A stretch of DNA of 64,000 bases from an uncultured Prevotellaceae bacterium (lineage in GTDB: Bacteria > Bacteroidota > Bacteroidia > Bacteroidales > Bacteroidaceae): assembly GCA_900316585.1 (NCBI GenBank), contig ONDM01000007.1, positions 1 to 64,000 on the forward strand. The letters run 5' to 3'. Positions 43,715 to 51,275 of this stretch are shown in pieces (within the stretch, counting starts at the first letter, position 1; each line of letters starts with the position of its first letter). The notes beneath the pieces were generated by a model. It ran no database searches. It was not told where the DNA came from and saw only the letters and a program-made list of their open reading frames with translations. The position numbers and the translations under genes are program-made.

Positions 43715-44629
43715 TCATCTTGATATTTCCAGCCCCAGTTTAGCACACGGAATCCTATCTTTATAAAATTCTCTTGTAGATTCCTCCTGGTAGATAGGCT
43801 CATCCTGTTCTCTCATCCAGTCCATGCCTCGGAAGGTTTTTTGGTTCCAAGTCCGGTTCTCATTGGTGCTCAATGTCATGTTGAGCGCAGGAATAAGGTT
43901 TTGCGACTCGGAAACGGGAGCCGTGGTTATCCATTCCATCACGATGAACAGCCCTGACTTCGGGAATAGAATGGGTGTTGTGATTTTGACACCATCCTTG
44001 CCGACCCTTTGGTTGGGTTGAACAATTATTCCGCCATTGATGATGGATTCGTCCCTTGGAGCACCAGTTGAGCCATCAGGGAGGCGAAGGTCAAAGCGAA
44101 GGGTTGCGTATATCGGGGTTTTAATGGTAGTGAATGTAAGCCAATGAGTGGAATAATCAAGGCTTGCCAGGATGGAGTGAATGTAAGGAGACTCTACCCA
44201 GGTGCTATCGTAGGGTACGAAGAGGGCCATCTCAAATCCGTTGGCTCCCCGATGACTTGTCTGTGTTTTTTCTTTCATCAGCCCCACTATCGTGGTTTTG
44301 ATTCGTTTGGGAGCTTTTGCGCTGATATTGACTTCTCTAAGATTAACGGTCTTGGGGACGAGGAACACCGTAAATTCGCTGATTCCATCGGTAGGAATGG
44401 TTTTCGTCTCGTAGCAGATATGCGACAGTCGTATCCGTGCAGTTCCTTCAGGAATCTCTATCTTTCCTGATTCGTCAGTGTATCCTCCTGCCGCGTCTCC
44501 GAACCAAACACTTGTATATGCTATAGGTTCTTGTGTCATGCTATCTTTTACGGTGATGCTCTGCTGAGCAGAGATTCTCATCGTTATGATGGCAGCGAGG
44601 GCAAGGAATGTCAATCTTGGTCGCTTCAT
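43715..44629 (-). CDS. Exported protein with carboxypeptidase-regulatory-like domain
   Basis: 304 aa. Signal peptide 1-21 (ISAQ). A CarboxypepD_reg-like beta-sandwich (about 22-95; ITVKDSMTQEPIAYTSVWFGDAAGGYTDESGKIEI...LSHICYETKTI) is the usual plug-adjacent domain of TonB-linked receptors, but no barrel follows. The remaining about 200 residues are unrecognised. It is the first gene of a two-gene unit with the serine hydrolase. Confidence 0.75.
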   Translation of the reverse strand: MKRPRLTFLALAAIITMRISAQQSITVKDSMTQEPIAYTSVWFGDAAGGYTDESGKIEIPEGTARIRLSHICYETKTIPTDGISEFTVFLVPKTVNLREVNISAKAPKRIKTTIVGLMKEKTQTSHRGANGFEMALFVPYDSTWVESPYIHSILASLDYSTHWLTFTTIKTPIYATLRFDLRLPDGSTGAPRDESIINGGIIVQPNQRVGKDGVKITTPILFPKSGLFIVMEWITTAPVSESQNLIPALNMTLSTNENRTWNQKTFRGMDWMREQDEPIYQEESTREFYKDRIPCAKLGLEISR

Positions 44630-44655
44630 TTCTTTATTTATCTAAAATTAATACG

Positions 44656-44686
44656 CAAAGTTATATGTTTTGTGACACTATTACAA
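44656..44686 (-). promoter_or_regulatory. Promoter of the carboxypeptidase-like/serine hydrolase unit
   Basis: Minus strand TTG (44684-44686), 20 nt, TAACTTTG (44656-44663), 26 bp upstream of the start codon. Confidence 0.7.
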
Positions 44687-44778
44687 GGAAAAACCTGCAT
44701 AAAAGCAAATAGCTTGAGGGACTATTCGTGAAAGTGAAAACAGAAATAACACGTTTCTATAGCATCGGATGATAGGGT

Positions 44779-44844
44779 GGAAAAATATTTTTTCAGTGAG
44801 TGAAAATTATTTCTCCAGAAGGGGAAAAATATTTCTCCAGTTAG
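44779..44844 (+). repeat. Three tandem 22-bp repeats
   Basis: Units 44779-44800, 44801-44822 and 44823-44844 share a core close to GGAAAAATATTTCTCCAG. Units 1 and 3 differ mainly in the TTT/CTC part. 22 bp is about two helical turns, so equivalent bases lie on the same face of DNA. Confidence 0.7.
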
Positions 44845-45020
44845 AGAGATAATCCTGCTATTAAATCCCTCCTGAGAAAGCAAGAAGATTGTAGGAGCCA
44901 AAAAGAATAGAAGGAAAGGATTTATTAGCCTAAATACAAATTGTAATTGTTGGCAATTTGCTTGGAGTTTGCTATTTGTACTTATCTTTTTTCTTTTTTA
45001 GGTCTAAAGTTTAGGCAAAA

Positions 45021-45052
45021 TTTGCTCAAAAAGATAAAATGTAATATATTTG
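45021..45052 (+). promoter_or_regulatory. Promoter of trpB2
   Basis: TTTG (45021-45024), 20 nt, TATATTTG (45045-45052); full consensus. Confidence 0.8.
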
Positions 45053-45088
45053 TGCGCACTGATTAAAAACACATTCTAATTTTTTATT

Positions 45089-46465
45089 ATGGAAAGTAAA
45101 ATTCCTTACAAAATCTATTTGACTGAAGACGAGATTCCTACCCAGTGGTACAATGTTAGGGCAGACATGAAAAACAAGCCGGCTCCACTGATCAGCCCTG
45201 CTGATGGTCATGCATTGACTATAGAAGAAATGAATCCAATCTTCTGCGAAGAACTCAACAAGCAGGAATTGGACAATGATACTGCTTATTTCGACATCCC
45301 TGGTGAAATCATGGACTTTTACAAGATGTACCGTCCTTCACCACTTGTTCGTGCTTATTTCTTGGAGAAGGCACTTGACACTCCAGCCAAGATCTACTAC
45401 AAGTTTGAGGGAAACAATACATCAGGTTCTCATAAGTTGAACTCTTCCATCGCACAGGCTTATTACGCTAAGAAGCAGGGCCTGAAGGGTGTGACCACAG
45501 AGACAGGTGCAGGCCAGTGGGGTACAGCCTTGAGTATGGCATGTGCTTATTTCGGCTTGGACTGCAAGGTCTTCATGGTAAAGGTTTCCTATGAGCAGAA
45601 ACCATTCCGCCGTGAGGTGATGCGAACCTATGGTGCCACAGTGACTCCATCTCCAAGTATGACTACCCAGGTTGGTCGGAAGATTCTTTCTGAGCATCCT
45701 GACACTACTGGTTCTTTAGGTTGTGCCATTTCCGAGGCAGTAGAAACGGCTGTGACAAATCCAGGTTACCGTTATGTGCTGGGCTCTGTATTGAACCAAG
45801 TGGTACTGCATCAGTCTATTATCGGTCTGGAAGCTCAGACTGCGATGAAGAAATATGGCATCAAGCCAGACATCTTGATTGGTTGTGCTGGTGGTGGTTC
45901 AAACTTGGGTGGTTTTACTGGTCCATTTTTCGGAGAAATACTTAGAGGTGAGGCCGATTATAAGATTATAGGTGTAGAGCCTTCTTCTTGTCCAAGTTTC
46001 ACTCGTGGTAAGTTTGCATATGATTTCTGTGATACGGGTATGATTTGTCCGTTGGCTAAGATGTATACTTTGGGCAGTCAGTTCATGCCATCTGCCAACC
46101 ATGCTGGTGGTCTCCGTTTCCATGGTATCAGCCCGATTTTGGCACAACTCTATCACGATGGCTATTTTGAGGCACGTGCCGTAGAACAGAGCTCTGTATT
46201 TGAGGCAGCAGAGATTTTTGCCCGCACTGAGGGTATACTTCCTGCACCAGAGTCAAGCCATGCTATCCGTGTTGCTATCGATGAGGCCCTTAAGTGCAAG
46301 GAAACAGGTGAATCCAAAACTATTGCCTTTAACCTGACAGGTACTGGCTACTTCGATTTAGTGGCTTATCAACAGTACAATGATGGAACCATGACAGATG
46401 TTATCCCTGATGATGCAGTGATAGCTGAGGCTTTGACAAAGCTTCCAAAAATAGGAAACGAGTAA
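45089..46465 (+). CDS. trpB: TrpB2-type tryptophan synthase beta chain (PLP enzyme)
   Basis: 458 aa, longer than classical TrpB (about 400). The PLP lysine is Lys116 in NTSGSHKLNSS, and the phosphate-binding GGGSN lies near residue 265. The N-terminal extension and RPSPL segment are typical of TrpB2. It condenses indole or an activated precursor with serine. No trpA or other trp genes are nearby, which fits TrpB2 acting alone as an indole-salvage or serine-dehydratase-type enzyme. It has its own promoter and terminator. Confidence 0.9.
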   Translation: MESKIPYKIYLTEDEIPTQWYNVRADMKNKPAPLISPADGHALTIEEMNPIFCEELNKQELDNDTAYFDIPGEIMDFYKMYRPSPLVRAYFLEKALDTPAKIYYKFEGNNTSGSHKLNSSIAQAYYAKKQGLKGVTTETGAGQWGTALSMACAYFGLDCKVFMVKVSYEQKPFRREVMRTYGATVTPSPSMTTQVGRKILSEHPDTTGSLGCAISEAVETAVTNPGYRYVLGSVLNQVVLHQSIIGLEAQTAMKKYGIKPDILIGCAGGGSNLGGFTGPFFGEILRGEADYKIIGVEPSSCPSFTRGKFAYDFCDTGMICPLAKMYTLGSQFMPSANHAGGLRFHGISPILAQLYHDGYFEARAVEQSSVFEAAEIFARTEGILPAPESSHAIRVAIDEALKCKETGESKTIAFNLTGTGYFDLVAYQQYNDGTMTDVIPDDAVIAEALTKLPKIGNE

Positions 46466-46480
46466 TTCATATATGATAAG

Positions 46481-46513
46481 AAAAAGGGGATGACCAATGG
46501 CCATCCCCTTTTT
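46481..46513. terminator. Bidirectional terminator between trpB2 and the M28 peptidase gene
   Basis: 12-bp stem (46481-46492 with 46502-46513) and 9-nt loop between converging genes, with A and T runs on both sides. Confidence 0.8.
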
Positions 46514-46528
46514 CTTTATAATGATTGT

Positions 46529-48121
46529 CTATCTGTGGTTTGCTGAAGTAGGTTTCCATTTTGGCATTTCATCACTGTTGGCTATCTGCACAGCTACTGA
46601 ATACATGACATTAACTAGAGACAAGGAACCGCTGACATCCCAATTTTCCTCGTATTCATCGCAAGGTTGGTGATACCATTCCTTCATGGCTTTTACTCTG
46701 GGACCATCAGGATTGACAGGGTTTTCACCGTTCTTGATGACCAGACACGGCACACCTTTCTTGACAAAATTGTAGTGGTCACTTCGGTAGAACCACCCAT
46801 CGGTGTTGTCATTGTCGAATTTCACTTCTCGTCCCTGTGCTGCAGTTGCTGCCATAACCATTTCATCCAGGTTACTTTCACCTCCACCTAGGATGATGAC
46901 ATCTTTTGTGAGTTCAGCAGGAGCAATGCAGTCGAAGTTGATGCAGGTTGCTGTTTTGCTCATCGGGAAAAGTGGATGCTCACAGTAGTATTGACTGCCG
47001 AAAAGGCCGCTTTCTTCACTGGTAGGAGAGATGAAGACCAGGCTCCTGCGTGGTTTGATAGGAAGCTGTTGGAAACGTTTTGCAATAAGCATGATGCCTG
47101 CAATGCCAGATGCATTATCAGCTGCACCATTATAAATACTGTCTCCATCGATAGCCTTTCCAATCCCAAAATGATCCCAGTGTGCGTTGAACACGATACA
47201 CTCGTCTTTCAAATCCGTACCAGGGAGAACAGCCACTACATTGTGGGTTGGCTTTACCTCGTACGTAACATTCATTGTTACGTTACTCTTTGCTTTCAGT
47301 ACGATGGGTTTGAATCCGGGTTTTTTAGCAGCCTCCAGTGTGGTGTCGAAATCGATACCAGCAGCCTTGAACAGTTTCCGACAACCATTTTCGTGGAGCC
47401 ATCCTTTAAAGCCTAGGGCATTAGAATTCATGGTTTCATCGCAAAGTCCCAGATTGGATTGTAGGTGAGAAGCACAACAGACATCCCATCCGTAGCTTGC
47501 TGCTGCCGTGTTATGCAGAACCAGACAACCAGCAGCACCTAGTTTCTCAGCCTGCTCTAATTTGTAAATCCAACGTCCGTAATAAGTCATGTTTTTCCCC
47601 CGGAAGAGCTTGTCATTATAGAATCCAGGGTCATTGACCATGGCAATAACTATTTTGCCTTTCACATCCACACCCTCAAAATCGTTCCAGTTGTATTCCG
47701 GGGCATCAATTCCAAAGCCACAGAAAACATAATCAGTTTGAGGTATCACCACCTTGTCTGTTCCACGTACAGTCCAGATCATAATGTCGTCTGGGAAATT
47801 CAGTTCAGTCTTTCCTTTTGCCCCCTTGACAGTAATTTTATTCTTTAAAGGACGGCTATATGTGGAGATTTCCTTCACTTCCTGGAAATAGCTGTCTCCA
47901 TAGGCTGGCTGGAGGCCCAATTTCCTGAATTCATCGGCCAGATAGTGTATTGTCTTATCCTCGTAAGGAGTCATCGGCTTACGCCCTGCGAACTCATCGG
48001 AGCCAATAATCTTGCACCATTCACGGTAATTAGCTTCATCTTCAGGGAAAATCTGTGCCAGTGCCGGTTTAGAATAACTTATGGCAGCAGCCAAAAGTAT
48101 CAGCTTAAAATAGATTTTCAT
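46529..48121 (-). CDS. M28-family zinc aminopeptidase, exported
   Basis: 530 aa. Signal peptide 1-22 (PALAQ). A protease-associated domain lies within about 130-290, inserted before the M28 catalytic core. Zinc ligands and catalytic residues are His314 and Asp316 (AHWDH), Asp335 (GAADNASG), Glu369/370 (TSEESG) and the His of RSDHYNF. It removes N-terminal residues from peptides in the periplasm. Monocistronic, with a well-formed promoter. Confidence 0.92.
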   Translation of the reverse strand: MKIYFKLILLAAAISYSKPALAQIFPEDEANYREWCKIIGSDEFAGRKPMTPYEDKTIHYLADEFRKLGLQPAYGDSYFQEVKEISTYSRPLKNKITVKGAKGKTELNFPDDIMIWTVRGTDKVVIPQTDYVFCGFGIDAPEYNWNDFEGVDVKGKIVIAMVNDPGFYNDKLFRGKNMTYYGRWIYKLEQAEKLGAAGCLVLHNTAAASYGWDVCCASHLQSNLGLCDETMNSNALGFKGWLHENGCRKLFKAAGIDFDTTLEAAKKPGFKPIVLKAKSNVTMNVTYEVKPTHNVVAVLPGTDLKDECIVFNAHWDHFGIGKAIDGDSIYNGAADNASGIAGIMLIAKRFQQLPIKPRRSLVFISPTSEESGLFGSQYYCEHPLFPMSKTATCINFDCIAPAELTKDVIILGGGESNLDEMVMAATAAQGREVKFDNDNTDGWFYRSDHYNFVKKGVPCLVIKNGENPVNPDGPRVKAMKEWYHQPCDEYEENWDVSGSLSLVNVMYSVAVQIANSDEMPKWKPTSANHR

Positions 48122-48146
48122 TTTTTATTATTTTTATGGTTTGATG

Positions 48147-48178
48147 CAAAAATAGCATGAAATTTGGAATTGCCCAAA
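48147..48178 (-). promoter_or_regulatory. Promoter of the M28 peptidase gene
   Basis: Minus strand TTTG (48175-48178), 20 nt, TATTTTTG (48147-48154). Confidence 0.75.
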
Positions 48179-48205
48179 ACCATATGGAAAACCTTTGTCA
48201 TAAAA

Positions 48206-48236
48206 TTTGCTATTTCAGAGCATTTTTTTATATTTG
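48206..48236 (+). promoter_or_regulatory. Promoter of GH3 gene 4
   Basis: TTTG (48206-48209), 19 nt, TATATTTG (48229-48236). Its position rules out a translation start at 48207. Confidence 0.75.
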
Positions 48237-48269
48237 CACGTAAAACCCATTTTAATCAAAATACAAACT

Positions 48270-50573
48270 ATGAAATTCAAATTCTTTGCAGCTTCTGTAA
48301 TGCTGATGGCTTGTGCGATTTCAGCTTCTGCACAAGTGAAATTACAGGCAGACAATGTGGATGCCGTTCTGAAAGCCATGACACTGGAAGAAAAGGCAAC
48401 TCTTTGTATCGGTTACAGTAGAGCTCAGTCCACAGAGACTGGTGACATGATTGGTCAGCATGCCGACTTGGTCCCTGGTGCAGCAGGTATGACTCGCCCT
48501 AATGAGCGCTTGGGCATTCCTGTGACCGTCTTGGCTGACGGACCTGCTGGTATCCGTATCCAGCCGACTCGTCCGGGTACTACTGAAACTTTCTACGCAA
48601 CAGGTTTCCCTGTAGGTACAGCATTGGCATGTACTTGGAATCAGGAATTGGTAGAGGAAGTAGGTAAATCTATCGGTAATGAGGTTCTGGAATATGGAGC
48701 AGATGTATTGCTTGCTCCTGGTATGAACATTCATCGTTCTCCACTTTGCGGTCGTAACTTTGAGTACTATTCAGAGGACCCAATCGTAACAGGTAAGATT
48801 GCAGCTGCTTATGTCCGTGGTATCCAAAGTAATAATGTAGGTACTTCCATCAAGCACTTTGCTGCCAACTCTCAGGAAACCAACCGTACAGGTGTGAATG
48901 AGGTTGTTTCTCAGCGTGCCCTCCGTGAAATTTATTTGAAGGGCTTTGAAATCGCTGTAAAGGAAGGTAAGCCTTGGACTGTGATGTCATCTTACAACAA
49001 ACTGAACGGTCCTTTGACTCAGGAAAACCGTGAATTGCTGACCACCGTTCTTCGTGATGAGTGGGGTTTTGATGGTATTGTCATGACCGACTGGATTGGA
49101 TTGCGTAATACTGCTGCACAGATTCATGCAGGAAATGACTTGATGGAACCAGGTAACCAGGCTCAGATAAATGATCTGATTGAGAAAGTTAAGGCAGGTG
49201 TCATCCCTGAGTCTGATGTTGATGCATGTGCAAAACGCATTCTTCAGTATATCGTTAAGACTCCTCGTTTCAAGGGTTACAAGTTCAGCAACAAACCTGA
49301 TTTGAAAGCACATGCTGCTGTTACCCGTCAGAGTGCAACCGAAGGTATGGTTCTGTTGAAGAACAATGCTGAGACATTGCCTATGAAGAATGTGAAGACT
49401 GCTGCTGTATTTGGTATTACTTCTTATGATTTCATCGCAGGTGGTACCGGTTCAGGCGACGTGAACAAGGCATACACAGTAAGTATGATGGAAGGCTTGC
49501 AGAATGCAGGCATTAAAGTGACTGAGACTTTGGAGGATCTTTATCTCAAGTATAAGAGCTATGAAGAGGCTAAGAAGGCTGCTAATGGCGTAGGTAACCG
49601 TTGGGGAAAATCTCTGCTCCCAGAAATGGAAGTCAGCCGTGTCCTGATTGAGAAACAAGCCAAGGAGGCAGATATTGCTATCATCACTTTGGGCCGTCAG
49701 GCAGGTGAAGGAAGTGACCGTAGAGAAGTCAATGACTTCAATTTAAGTGATGTGGAACGTCAGATGATTGTTGACGTTTGCGAGGCATTCCATTTCCAAG
49801 GGAAAAAGGCTGTTGTCATCCTGAACATGGGTAATGTCATGGAGACTTCTTCTTGGAAGGGTATGCCTGACGCTATCCTGTTGGCTTGGCAGCCAGGTCA
49901 GGAAGGTGGTAACTCTGTAGCTGATGTTCTGACAGGAAAGGCTAATCCTTCCGGTAAGCTGACCATGACTTGGCCAGTGGCATTGGCAGATGTTCCATCT
50001 TCACAGAATTTCCCAAATGTACTTCCAGCAGCTCCAGTAAACCGTAGAAATCCTCAGCCAGTCCAGAATACCGATTATACCTTGCATAAAGAAGGCATTA
50101 ACATTGGTTACCGTTACTTCAACACGAATAATATTGAAGTTTCCTACCCATTCGGTTATGGTATGAGCTACACAACCTTCTCTTATAGTGCTCCAGTAGT
50201 GAAGGCTACCAAGGACGGTTTCACCGCATCCATCAAGGTAACCAACACCGGTAAGGTGGCAGGTAAGGAAGCTGTCCAGCTCTACGTATCTGCTCCTGCA
50301 GGCGGCCTGGAGAAGCCAGCACAGGAACTGAAGGCATTTGCCAAGACCCGCGAGCTGAAGCCAGGTGAGAGCCAGACACTGACCATGAACGTTACTGCCT
50401 ATGATTTGGCATCCTTCAACGAGGCTACTCAGTGCTGGGAATCTCCAGTAGGCAACTACACCGTGAAGTTCGGTGCAAGCTGCGAAGATATTCGTGCTAC
50501 CGGTACTTTCAAACTGGCTAAGCCATTCTCTGAGAAGTGTCATGATGTTCTGAAACCTGATATGGCATTGTAA
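48270..50573 (+). CDS. GH3 beta-glycosidase 4, exported
   Basis: 767 aa from the ATG at 48270; the frame is open further upstream, but the promoter lies between. The signal region could be read as a lipobox (LMAC, Cys15) or as a cleavable signal ending SASAQ. The GH3 barrel has DGPAGIR, KHFAAN (195-200) and nucleophile Asp274 in VMTDW; the alpha/beta and fibronectin-III-like domains follow. The catalytic part uses AT-ending codons like gene 3. The last about 115 codons switch to C-ending codons and match gene 1, indicating sequence transfer. Confidence 0.93.
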   Translation: MKFKFFAASVMLMACAISASAQVKLQADNVDAVLKAMTLEEKATLCIGYSRAQSTETGDMIGQHADLVPGAAGMTRPNERLGIPVTVLADGPAGIRIQPTRPGTTETFYATGFPVGTALACTWNQELVEEVGKSIGNEVLEYGADVLLAPGMNIHRSPLCGRNFEYYSEDPIVTGKIAAAYVRGIQSNNVGTSIKHFAANSQETNRTGVNEVVSQRALREIYLKGFEIAVKEGKPWTVMSSYNKLNGPLTQENRELLTTVLRDEWGFDGIVMTDWIGLRNTAAQIHAGNDLMEPGNQAQINDLIEKVKAGVIPESDVDACAKRILQYIVKTPRFKGYKFSNKPDLKAHAAVTRQSATEGMVLLKNNAETLPMKNVKTAAVFGITSYDFIAGGTGSGDVNKAYTVSMMEGLQNAGIKVTETLEDLYLKYKSYEEAKKAANGVGNRWGKSLLPEMEVSRVLIEKQAKEADIAIITLGRQAGEGSDRREVNDFNLSDVERQMIVDVCEAFHFQGKKAVVILNMGNVMETSSWKGMPDAILLAWQPGQEGGNSVADVLTGKANPSGKLTMTWPVALADVPSSQNFPNVLPAAPVNRRNPQPVQNTDYTLHKEGINIGYRYFNTNNIEVSYPFGYGMSYTTFSYSAPVVKATKDGFTASIKVTNTGKVAGKEAVQLYVSAPAGGLEKPAQELKAFAKTRELKPGESQTLTMNVTAYDLASFNEATQCWESPVGNYTVKFGASCEDIRATGTFKLAKPFSEKCHDVLKPDMAL
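50191..50537 (+). repeat. 347-bp tract shared with GH3 gene 1
   Basis: Matches 4656-5002 (reverse strand) with about 14 differences, only four of them in the first 200 nt. It covers the fibronectin-III-like domain. Confidence 0.9.
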
Positions 50574-50606
50574 ACAATAGGCAGATTATCTGCTTTAATG
50601 ATTCAT

Positions 50607-50644
50607 AAAAACAGGAAAAGATTTAGACCTTTTCCTGTTTTTTA
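50607..50644 (+). terminator. Terminator of GH3 gene 4
   Basis: 14-bp stem (50607-50620 with 50629-50642), 8-nt loop and trailing T residues. Confidence 0.8.
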
Positions 50645-50656
50645 TATTTTTTGCCC

Positions 50657-50664
50657 TATCTTTG
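50657..50664 (+). promoter_or_regulatory. -7 element of the beta-barrel/priA unit
   Basis: TATCTTTG, 19 bp upstream of the start codon at 50684. Confidence 0.6.
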
Positions 50665-50683
50665 CAAATAGTAAGTAGATGTT

Positions 50684-51274
50684 ATGAGTAGAGTTTTCCA
50701 CTTTTTTAGTCTTACATTATTGCTATTGACTTTTCAGCCGGCGAGGGCTCAGTTTTTGAGACTAGGAGTTTCTACTGGTGCGTTGATGAAGGAGATGGAG
50801 TTCTCATCGGAAGTCTTCCATAAGACTAACTGGGATGGATGGTTTGTAGGTCCAACCTTGGAAATAAATTTGCCTTTGGGATTAAAGGTAGATGGCTCTT
50901 TACAATATGCTCATACGGAATTAGTGATGGATAATCAGGAATTGGATGTGAATTATTTTTCCATACCAGTTGATGTGAAATATAATTTCAGTGCGTTAGG
51001 GCTGGTCGGGCTTTTTGTTTCTGCAGGGTATCAATGGGATACTCGTATCAAAGGAGAAAGTCGGGATATATTATCACAGACCTTTTCTTTTAATAAGCAA
51101 AATAGGAGTGTGAACATAGGAGGTGGCATCCGATTCCTTAATCATGTTCAGATAGGGGCTTATTATAATATTCCTCAAAAGAAAAAAGAGGGAAATACCA
51201 CGGAGTTTGACTACAATACGGGGACGTTCAAGACAAAGAACAATTGGAAAATAGCTGCTTTATTCGTGTTTTAA
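50684..51274 (+). CDS. Outer-membrane beta-barrel protein (PorT-like)
   Basis: 196 aa. Signal peptide 1-22 (PARAQ). The mature protein is a series of amphipathic strands (LRLGVSTGALM, WFVGPTLEINLPLGLKVDGSLQYAH, NYFSIPVDVKYNF, LFVSAGYQW, SVNIGGGIRFLNHVQIGAYYNI) ending in KIAALFVF. The terminal Phe is the outer-membrane insertion signal. It is probably an eight-stranded barrel. It ends one base before priA starts, so the two are co-transcribed; the functional link is unclear. Confidence 0.8.
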   Translation: MSRVFHFFSLTLLLLTFQPARAQFLRLGVSTGALMKEMEFSSEVFHKTNWDGWFVGPTLEINLPLGLKVDGSLQYAHTELVMDNQELDVNYFSIPVDVKYNFSALGLVGLFVSAGYQWDTRIKGESRDILSQTFSFNKQNRSVNIGGGIRFLNHVQIGAYYNIPQKKKEGNTTEFDYNTGTFKTKNNWKIAALFVF

Positions 51275-51275
51275 A

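Larger units (their letters stand above)
44630..45088. other. 459-bp intergenic region between divergent genes
   Basis: Holds the leftward promoter (44656-44686), three tandem 22-bp repeats (44779-44844) and the trpB2 promoter (45021-45052). 44850-45015 is AT-rich with no gene or hairpin that I can support. Confidence 0.75.
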
